In this document: positions 37,208-44,176 of the stretch, one piece after another
Layout of the letters: the number at the start of each line of letters is the position of its first letter
How positions within the stretch are numbered: position 1 is the first letter of the stretch
Assembly (NCBI GenBank): GCA_964487155.1
Contig: CAZAQB010000008.1
Coordinates: 1 to 44,176, forward strand
Reading direction: 5' to 3'
Length of the DNA: 44,176 nucleotides
Source: CAZAQB01 sp964487155
GTDB lineage: Bacteria; Pseudomonadota; Gammaproteobacteria; Nitrococcales; Nitrococcaceae
The notes under the pieces: generated by a model
The model's input: only the letters and a program-made list of their open reading frames with translations
Told to the model about the DNA's origin: nothing
Databases searched by the model: none
Program-made: the position numbers and the translations under genes

Positions 37208-37699
37208 CTAACTGACCTGGAAGCGGCGCCGGAATTCCCGCAGGGTGACGAACACCGCCGGCCACAGCAGGGTGCCCACTGCCGCCGGCAGCAGGAACGT
37301 GTTCCCCGGCGAGGGGCGGCCGGTGAGTCCTGCTACCCACCACAGTACCAGCCGCACCATGAGCAGCAGCAGCAGCACGATCAGAGCCTGCTGCCAGAGG
37401 GGAAACACCCGCAGCCGCTGGTGCAGGCGCACCGCCAGGAACGCCACCAGGCCGTAGGCCAGGGCGTGGGCTCCCAGCAGGCTGCCCTGCAGGGTGTCCT
37501 GCAGCAGGCCCAGCAGCCAGCCCATCCCCACGCCCACCCGCTGGGGCAGCGCCAGGCACCAGTACACCAGAACCAGGGCCGGCCAGTCAGGTCGAAGCAC
37601 GGCCGCCCATGCGGGCAACGGAAGCACGGTGAGGGTCAGGGAGACAAGGAACGAGGTAGCGATGAACCAGCCGCCGCGAGGCGCCTGCGCCACCGTCAT
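37208..37699 (-). CDS. mreD: Rod shape-determining protein MreD
   Basis: Small polytopic membrane protein (163 residues) of the elongasome. Five or so hydrophobic segments are visible, starting with GWFIATSFLVSLTLTVLPLP. DWPALVLVYWCLALPQRVGVGMGWLLGLLQDTLQGSLLGAHAL contains the MreD pattern (motif GLLQDTLQGSLLGAHAL). The ATG overlaps the mreC stop by four bases (ATGA). Confidence 0.93.
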   Translation of the reverse strand: MTVAQAPRGGWFIATSFLVSLTLTVLPLPAWAAVLRPDWPALVLVYWCLALPQRVGVGMGWLLGLLQDTLQGSLLGAHALAYGLVAFLAVRLHQRLRVFPLWQQALIVLLLLLMVRLVLWWVAGLTGRPSPGNTFLLPAAVGTLLWPAVFVTLREFRRRFQVS

Positions 37700-38592
37700 G
37701 AACCGGGTTCCCAACCTTCCTCCGCGGCGCTGGGCCCGGAGCCCTCCGCCGGCTGGGCCAGGCGCAGCCCGTCACTGGCGCGACGGATCAGCAGCACTTC
37801 CTGGGTGCGGTCCAGGGCCCCGGTGGGCACGGCGGTGACCTGGGCGAACTCCCGCCCCGGATCCACCTTCACCGAAGTCACCCGGGCCACCGGGTAACCG
37901 GAGGGGAAACGCCCGCCCAGCCCGGAGGTGACCAGCAAGTCGCCGGCCACGATGTCGGTGTTGTTGGGCAGGCTGGTGAGCTCCAGGCGGCTCAGGTTGC
38001 CGGTGCCCATGGCCACGGTGCGCACCCCGTTGCGGTTCACCTGCACCGGGATGGCGTGGCTCGGGTCGGTGACCAGCCGTACCGTGGCCGACAGAGGACC
38101 GATGCGGTCCACCTGGCCGATGACGCCGTTGGCGTCCAGCACCGGCTGGCCCAGGAACACCCCTTCGGTGGCGCCCTTGTCGATCTGGATCAGGTGGGTG
38201 TAGGGGTCGAGATCCACCCGCAACTGCTCGGCGATGACCACCGACTCGCCCACCTCGTAGGAGGAGTCCAGCAGCTGGCGCAGGCGGATGTTCTCCACCT
38301 CCAGGGCGTCCAGCTTCTGCAGACGGGCCTGGTAGAGCAGCACCTGGGAGCGCAGCCGGGCGTTGGTCTCCCGCAGGTCGCGGCGGGACTCCAGCTGGCG
38401 GTTGACGAAGTCCCCTACCTCGGCGGGCAGGTTCGCCGCCAGGCGGATGGGATAGACGGCGGCCGCAAGGCCCTGACGCACCGGCTCCAGCAGTTGCTGG
38501 CGGTGATCCAGGGTCATGAGCAACGCAGACACGAGAACCAGCAGCAGCACCCTCGTAGCGGCTGAAGGTCCTCTTGCGAACAGCGGTTTGAT
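37696..38592 (-). CDS. mreC: Rod shape-determining protein MreC, apparently starting at ATC
   Basis: Bitopic periplasmic scaffold that activates PBP2. After a short cytoplasmic tail (IKPLFARGPSAATR) there is one membrane helix (VLLLVLVSALLMTL), a coiled coil (NRQLESRRDLRETNARLRSQ...LEVENIRLRQLL) and the beta domains (VIDKG-like IQIDKGATEGVFLGQPVLDANGVIGQV, SLPNNTDIVAGDLLVTSGLGGRFPSGYPVARV). The MreC consensus MKPxFxRGPS aligns exactly with ATC-AAA-CCG at 38592, preceded at good distance by GGGGGAAG. No ATG, GTG or TTG exists there. The nearest upstream in-frame start is TTG at 38676, which would add 28 atypical residues without a clear ribosome site. Either initiation at ATC, the TTG form, or a base-call error is possible. 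Confidence 0.9.
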   Translation of the reverse strand: MKPLFARGPSAATRVLLLVLVSALLMTLDHRQQLLEPVRQGLAAAVYPIRLAANLPAEVGDFVNRQLESRRDLRETNARLRSQVLLYQARLQKLDALEVENIRLRQLLDSSYEVGESVVIAEQLRVDLDPYTHLIQIDKGATEGVFLGQPVLDANGVIGQVDRIGPLSATVRLVTDPSHAIPVQVNRNGVRTVAMGTGNLSRLELTSLPNNTDIVAGDLLVTSGLGGRFPSGYPVARVTSVKVDPGREFAQVTAVPTGALDRTQEVLLIRRASDGLRLAQPAEGSGPSAAEEGWEPGS

Positions 38593-38687
38593 GGCGCTTC
38601 CCCCGGGTCGGTCGGACCGGATCGTTGCAGCGAGTCTAGGAGCTTTGCCGGCCGCATTCAGCGACGACTTTCGCAATATCCCATAAC

Positions 38688-38716
38688 CGTCGGCAAAAAA
38701 TAACATTCCGCCGACG
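38688..38716. repeat. Inverted repeat between mreB and mreC
   Basis: CGTCGGC and GCCGACG pair (7 bp) around an A/T-rich 15-base loop that contains a run of six A on the plus strand, six T on the coding strand. It lies about 80 bases after the mreB stop and 100 bases before mreC. It is the only AT-rich spot in the gap and may be a regulatory hairpin or part of an mreC promoter region; it is not a standard terminator. Confidence 0.4.
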
Positions 38717-38797
38717 TGATGCCCGCACCCCCGGGGCACCGGTCTTTGCGTGGAGCGGGCCCTGGCAACCCGGCCCGGCTTCCGGAAAGAACGGTGA

Positions 38798-39841
38798 CTA
38801 TTCCGTCACAAAGAGATCGGCCCCCCGCTCGTCCATGAGTTCTATGGCCCGACCTCCACCGCGCGCCACACAGGTGAGCGGGTCCTCGGCCACGATCACC
38901 GGCAGCCCTGTTTCTTCCATCAGCAGCCGGTCGATGTTGCGCAGCAACGCGCCGCCGCCGGTGAGCACGATGCCCCGCTCGGCGACGTCGGCCCCCAGCT
39001 CCGGGGGCGTCTGTTCCAGGGCCGTCTTGACCGCGCCCACGATCCCCGACAGCGGTTCCTGGAGGGCCTCCAGAATCTCGTTGCTGTTGAGGGTGAAGCT
39101 GCGCGGCACGCCCTGGGCCAGATTGCGGCCCTTGACCTCCAGCTCCCGGACTTCGGTGCCAGGGAAGGCGGTCCCGAGCTCATGCTTGATGCGCTCGGCG
39201 GTGGCCTCGCCGATGAGGATACCGTAATTGCGGCGCACGTAGTTGCTGATCGCGTCGTCGAAGCGGTCGCCGCCGATGCGCACCGAAGCGGAGTAGACGA
39301 TGCCGTTCAGCGACAGCACCGCTACCTCGGAGGTGCCGCCGCCGATGTCCAGCACCATGGAACCGCGCGCCTCGTCCACGGGCATGTTGGCGCCGATGGC
39401 CGCCGCCATGGGCTCCTCGATGAGGTAGACCTCGCGGGCCCCGGCACCGGCGGCGGACTCCTTGATGGCGCGGCGCTCCACCTGGGTGGAACCGCAGGGG
39501 ACGCACACCAGCACGCGCGGGCTGGGCTTGAAGAAGCGCGCCTCGTGCACCTTCTTGATGAAGTACTGCAGCATCTTCTCGGTGACGGTGAAGTCGGCGA
39601 TGACGCCGTCCTTCAGGGGCCGCACCGTGCGGATGGTGCCGGGGGTGCGCCCGAGCATGTTCTTGGCCTCGGTACCCACGGCGGCGATGGTCTTGTGCCC
39701 GCCCTCGCGGTCCTGGCGGATCGCCACGACGGAGGGCTCGTTGAGGACGATCCCCTGGCCCCGGGAGTAGATCAGCGTGTTGGCGGTACCGAGATCGATG
39801 GACAGGTCGTTGGAGAACAGACCGCGGATACCCTTGAACAT
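38798..39841 (-). CDS. mreB: Rod shape-determining actin homologue MreB
   Basis: Actin-fold cytoskeletal ATPase that positions the elongasome. MFKGIRGLFSNDLSIDLGTANTLIY opens the protein (phosphate-1 motif DLGTANT); VLDIGGGTSEVAVLSLNG is the phosphate-2 loop and GIVLTGGGALLRNIDRLL the adenosine motif. At 347 residues it is of usual length. The Shine-Dalgarno is weak. It is divergent from gatC with back-to-back promoters. The 205-base gap before mreC suggests that MreB can be made apart from MreCD. Confidence 0.97.
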   Translation of the reverse strand: MFKGIRGLFSNDLSIDLGTANTLIYSRGQGIVLNEPSVVAIRQDREGGHKTIAAVGTEAKNMLGRTPGTIRTVRPLKDGVIADFTVTEKMLQYFIKKVHEARFFKPSPRVLVCVPCGSTQVERRAIKESAAGAGAREVYLIEEPMAAAIGANMPVDEARGSMVLDIGGGTSEVAVLSLNGIVYSASVRIGGDRFDDAISNYVRRNYGILIGEATAERIKHELGTAFPGTEVRELEVKGRNLAQGVPRSFTLNSNEILEALQEPLSGIVGAVKTALEQTPPELGADVAERGIVLTGGGALLRNIDRLLMEETGLPVIVAEDPLTCVARGGGRAIELMDERGADLFVTE

Positions 39842-39871
39842 TCCATAGGCGCCTGAGCCGAGGGAGGCGGT

Positions 39872-39900
39872 AATCTAGCAATGGGTAGGGGTTTGGGCAA
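39872..39900 (-). promoter_or_regulatory. Predicted sigma70 promoter of mreB
   Basis: On the minus strand, TTGCCC (39900-39895), a 17-base spacer and TAGATT (39877-39872) with the extended -10 dinucleotide TGC just before it. The leader to the mreB ATG would be about 25 bases. Its -35 box overlaps that of the gatC promoter. Confidence 0.6.
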
Positions 39901-39920
39901 GGTCGCATCTGTGCTAGCTT
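39893..39920 (+). promoter_or_regulatory. Predicted sigma70 promoter of gatCAB
   Basis: TTGGGC (39893-39898), a 16-base spacer and TAGCTT (39915-39920) with TGC immediately upstream, an extended -10. Transcription would start near 39927, about 30 bases before the gatC ATG. The -35 box shares four bases with the mreB -35 box on the other strand. Confidence 0.55.
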
Positions 39921-39956
39921 TTATCGCTTGCCGGGGATCTCAGGGAGACAGCTTGC

Positions 39957-40244
39957 ATGGCCATCGGCGCGGCTGAAGTAGCCCAGATCGCGCACCTTGC
40001 GCGCCTCGCCGTGGAGGCGCCGCAAGCCGAGCGCTACGCGCGGGATCTCTCCGACATCCTGGCGTTCGTCGAGCAGCTCTCCGCGGTGGACACCGAGGGC
40101 GTGAGCCCCATGGCCCATCCCCTGGACATGGCCCAGCGGCTGCGGCCCGACGAGGTCACCGAGACCGATCAGCGCAGCCGCTTCCAGGCCATCGCCCCGG
40201 CCGTGGAAGACGGCCTCTACCTGGTCCCCCGGGTCATCGAATAG
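39957..40244 (+). CDS. gatC: Glutamyl/aspartyl-tRNA amidotransferase subunit C
   Basis: Small (95-residue) subunit that stabilises GatA and ties it to GatB. EVAQIAHLARLAVEAPQAERYARDLSDILAFVEQL is the family helix pair, followed by VSPMAHPLDMAQRLRPDEV. Last residues LYLVPRVIE are the usual end. AGGGAG lies nine bases before ATG. First gene of gatCAB. Confidence 0.95.
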   Translation: MAIGAAEVAQIAHLARLAVEAPQAERYARDLSDILAFVEQLSAVDTEGVSPMAHPLDMAQRLRPDEVTETDQRSRFQAIAPAVEDGLYLVPRVIE

Positions 40245-40274
40245 CACCCCGGCAACCGCCGGTACGGGAACCCC

Positions 40275-41729
<1,455 letters not shown>

Positions 41730-41768
41730 CGCGCGCCGCCCCGGAGACTCCACGGGAGACATCCGTAG

Positions 41769-43202
41769 ATGGAATGGCAACCGGTCATCGGCCTGGAGAT
41801 CCATCTCCAGCTCGCCACCCGCAGCAAGATCTTCTCGGGCGCGGCCACCGCCTACGGCGCGGCCCCCAACACCCAGGCCTGCGCCATCGACCTGGGCATG
41901 CCCGGCGTGCTGCCGGTGCTGAACGCCGAGGTGGTGCGCATGGCGGTCAAGCTGGGCCTGGCCCTGGAGGCGGAGATCGCGCCGCGCTCGGTATTCGCCC
42001 GCAAGAACTACTTCTACCCCGACCTCCCCAAGGGCTACCAGATCTCCCAGTACGAGCTGCCCGTGGTGGGCGCCGGCCACCTGTACATCGACCTTGAGGA
42101 CGGCGAGACCAAGCGCGTGGGCATCACCCGGGCGCACCTGGAGGAAGACGCCGGCAAGTCCATGCACGAGGGCTTCCAGGCGGTGACGGCGGTGGACCTA
42201 AACCGCGCCGGCACGCCGCTGGTGGAAGTGGTCTCCGAGCCGGACCTGCGCTCGGCCAGGGAAGCCGTGGCGTACATGAAGAAGCTCCACGCCCTGGTGC
42301 GCTATCTGGAGATCTGCGACGGCAACATGCAGGAGGGCTCGTTCCGCTGCGACGCCAACGTCTCCGTGCACCGCCCCGGCACCGCCTTCGGCACCCGGGC
42401 GGAGATCAAGAACCTGAACTCGTTCCGGTTCGTCGAGCAGGCCATCAACCACGAAATCGAACGCCAGATCGACCTGCTGGAGAGCGGCGGCACGGTGGTC
42501 CAGGAGACCCGCCTGTACGACCCCGACCGGCGCGAGACCCGCTCCATGCGGGTCAAGGAAGAGGCCAACGACTACCGCTACTTCCCCGACCCGGACCTGC
42601 TGCCCCTGGAGGTGGACGCGGCGCTGATCGAGCAGATGCGCGCCACCCTGCCGGAGCTGCCCGACATCCGCCGGGCACGCTTTGTGGAGCAGTACGGCCT
42701 GCCCGGCTACGACGCCGGCGTGCTTACCGCCAGCCGGGAGAGCGCCGACTACTTCGAGGCCGTGGTGCAGGCCGTGGGCGAAGATCCCAAGCTGTGCGCC
42801 AACTGGGTCATGGGGGAACTGGCCGGGGCCCTCAACCGGCAGGGGCTGGAGATCGCCGACAGCCCCATCGACCCGCAGCAGCTCGCCGGGCTGCTGGCGC
42901 GGCTGCGCGACGGCACCATCTCCGGGCGCGGCGCCAAGGATGTATTCGAGGGCATGTGGGCCGGCGAGGGGGACGCCGACACGGTGATCGAGGCCCGGGG
43001 CCTGAAACAAGTCAGCGACAGCGGCGCCCTGGAGGCCATGGTGGACGAGGTGATCGCCGCCAACCCGGGGCAGGTGGAGCAGTACCGGGCCGGCAAGGAC
43101 AAGCTGTTCGGCTTCTTCGTCGGCCAGGTCATGAAGGCCTCCCGGGGCAAGGCCAATCCCCAGCTGGTCAACGACCTGATCCGCCGCAAGCTCGATGGCT
43201 GA
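41769..43202 (+). CDS. gatB: Glutamyl/aspartyl-tRNA amidotransferase subunit B
   Basis: The tRNA-binding kinase subunit that phosphorylates the misacylated residue with ATP and receives ammonia from GatA. WQPVIGLEIHLQL and RNYFYPDLPKGYQISQYE (as ARKNYFYPDLPKGYQ) are family signatures; metal-binding and ATP regions lie in DLNRAGTPLVEVVSEPD and GSFRCDANVSV. The C-terminal YqeY-like tail (GQVMKASRGKANPQLVNDLIRRKL) ends the protein. At 477 residues it is complete. ATG has GGGAG ten bases upstream. hslO follows after 40 bases. Confidence 0.97.
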   Translation: MEWQPVIGLEIHLQLATRSKIFSGAATAYGAAPNTQACAIDLGMPGVLPVLNAEVVRMAVKLGLALEAEIAPRSVFARKNYFYPDLPKGYQISQYELPVVGAGHLYIDLEDGETKRVGITRAHLEEDAGKSMHEGFQAVTAVDLNRAGTPLVEVVSEPDLRSAREAVAYMKKLHALVRYLEICDGNMQEGSFRCDANVSVHRPGTAFGTRAEIKNLNSFRFVEQAINHEIERQIDLLESGGTVVQETRLYDPDRRETRSMRVKEEANDYRYFPDPDLLPLEVDAALIEQMRATLPELPDIRRARFVEQYGLPGYDAGVLTASRESADYFEAVVQAVGEDPKLCANWVMGELAGALNRQGLEIADSPIDPQQLAGLLARLRDGTISGRGAKDVFEGMWAGEGDADTVIEARGLKQVSDSGALEAMVDEVIAANPGQVEQYRAGKDKLFGFFVGQVMKASRGKANPQLVNDLIRRKLDG

Positions 43203-43242
43203 AGCCCCCCGGCAACGCGCTCGGCTCGGCAGGTAGTCCGGC

Positions 43243-44112
43243 GTGGGCGACCGGCTCTACCGTTTTCTGTTCGAGCACGCCGACGTGCGCGGCGAGCTCG
43301 TGCAGCTGGATGCCTCCTACCGGGAGGTGCTGCGCCGCGGCAGCTACTCGCCGGTGGTGGCGCGGCTGCTGGGCGAGGCCATGGCCGCCGCCCTGCTGCT
43401 GGGCGCAACCCTCAAGAGCCGGGGCAGCCTGGCCCTGCAGCTGCAAGGCGAAGGCCCGATCTCGATGCTGCTGGTGCAGACCTCCGACGGCACGGTGCGG
43501 GCCACGGTGCAGTGCCGAAGCGAGGTGCCGGATGCCCCCCTGCGCGAGCAGACCGGCAGCGGCCGGCTTGCCATCATCCTCGATCCCGACGACGAAACCC
43601 ACCGCTACCAGGGGCTGGTGGATCTGCAGGCCGACAACCTCGCCGAGGCGCTGGAACGCTACTTCCGGGAGTCCGAGCAGATCCCCACCCGGCTCTGGCT
43701 GAGCGCCGCCGAGGGCCACGCCGCGGGCCTGCTGCTGCAGCGCCTGCCAGGCGCCGCCAGCGAGGAGGATGCCGACGCCTGGGAGCGGGCCTGCCATCTG
43801 GCCGCCACGCTGCAGCACCGCGAACTGCTGACGCTGGAACCCCCGGAAATCCTGCGCCGGCTCTACCACGAAGAGGATATCCGGCTGTTCGAGCCCAGCC
43901 CGGTGAGCTTCCGCTGCCGCTGCTCCCGGGAGCGGGTGGCCGGGCTGCTGCTGGCGCTGGGCGCCGAGGAAGCGCGCTCACTGGTGGCCGAGCGCGGCGA
44001 GGTGGAAGTGCACTGCGAGTTCTGCGGCCAGGGCTACCGCTTCGACCCGGTGGACGTGGAGCAGCTGCTGGCCGACCCGGACGCCCCGCCGCCGTCGGGG
44101 ACGCAGCATTGA
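43243..44112 (+). CDS. hslO: Redox-regulated holdase chaperone Hsp33
   Basis: Cytosolic chaperone that unfolds and becomes active when its zinc-binding cysteines are oxidised. The N-terminal domain starts RLYRFLFEHADVRGELVQLD. The redox switch is intact: CRC (in FRCRCSRERV) and CEFC (in HCEFCGQGY), the four Zn ligands. At 289 residues it is typical. GTG start at 43243 with CAGGT about eight bases upstream. It is followed after 10 bases by a heptamer tandem repeat rather than a hairpin terminator. Confidence 0.95.
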   Translation: MGDRLYRFLFEHADVRGELVQLDASYREVLRRGSYSPVVARLLGEAMAAALLLGATLKSRGSLALQLQGEGPISMLLVQTSDGTVRATVQCRSEVPDAPLREQTGSGRLAIILDPDDETHRYQGLVDLQADNLAEALERYFRESEQIPTRLWLSAAEGHAAGLLLQRLPGAASEEDADAWERACHLAATLQHRELLTLEPPEILRRLYHEEDIRLFEPSPVSFRCRCSRERVAGLLLALGAEEARSLVAERGEVEVHCEFCGQGYRFDPVDVEQLLADPDAPPPSGTQH

Positions 44113-44122
44113 GGGGATTGGT

Positions 44123-44176
44123 ACTGAGGACTGAGGACTGAGGACTGAGGACTGAGGACTGAGGACTGAGGACTGA
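44123..44176. repeat. Heptanucleotide tandem repeat (ACTGAGG), running off the window
   Basis: At least 7.7 perfect units of ACTGAGG, beginning 10 bases after the hslO stop and continuing to the last base given. It is the same heptamer as at 29074-29104 and 29303-29330. Its true length cannot be seen. Confidence 0.92.

Noticed and set aside
34787..37897. 1036-codon plus-strand open frame across rodA, mrdA and mreD
   Set aside because: Antisense shadow; the minus strand encodes complete RodA, PBP2 and MreD with all active-site motifs.

Overview
The window looks like part of a chromosome from a very GC-rich gammaproteobacterium. The gene families and gene order (mreBCD divergent from gatCAB; lptD-surA-pdxA-rsmA divergent from amgK-murU) suggest Ectothiorhodospiraceae or a nearby purple-sulfur or halophilic lineage. 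This placement is inferred from protein likeness and synteny known to me, not from a search. Almost all of the window is coding. No tRNA, rRNA, CRISPR array, prophage or intact insertion sequence was seen.

Region by region. (1) 148-3363, plus strand: a compact operon for the two-subunit E1 and the E2 of a 2-oxoacid (pyruvate-type) dehydrogenase, with no E3 gene beside it. (2) 3428-6400, minus strand: an HDOD signalling protein and a YyaL/DUF255 thioredoxin-like protein. (3) 6522-8008, plus strand: ampD and an ampE-like gene. (4) 8183-13648, minus strand: a TRAP transporter (dctP-dctQ-dctM) whose binding protein resembles 2-oxoacid-binding TakP, and a two-domain acyl-CoA:acetate/3-ketoacid CoA-transferase with an extra C-terminal domain. 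(5) 13784-24514, minus strand: a rearranged lptD-surA-pdxA-rsmA-apaH locus. A universal stress protein, a NosR/NirI-like flavo-iron-sulfur membrane protein and transaldolase lie between rsmA and apaH, and apaG is missing. (6) 24703-28906, plus strand: amgK-murU followed by a GCS2-type carboxylate-amine ligase and an M14 amidohydrolase. (7) 29302-39841, minus strand: a cell-shape and lipoate cluster, mreB, mreCD-mrdA-rodA-mltB-rlpA-dacA, then a D-amino-acid-aminotransferase-like gene, ybeD and lipB. (8) 39957-44112, plus strand: gatCAB and hslO.

How they fit together. The strongest theme is the cell wall. MreBCD, PBP2 and RodA build the rod. MltB, RlpA and DacA trim or cleave peptidoglycan. 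AmpD and the AmgK-MurU pair return anhydro-muropeptide sugars to UDP-MurNAc. LptD and SurA assemble the outer membrane. A second theme is short-carboxylate metabolism (TRAP uptake, CoA-transferase, 2-oxoacid dehydrogenase, with LipB supplying lipoyl groups).

Non-coding structure is notable. Two near-identical REP/BIME-type inverted modules sit in convergent gene junctions. A heptanucleotide repeat (ACTGAGG) occurs at three places and encodes the LipB C-terminus. A 9-bp inverted repeat bounds the NosR-like gene and supplies its stop codon. The mreB and gatC promoters appear to share their -35 region. mreC seems to lack a conventional start codon at the family's usual position.
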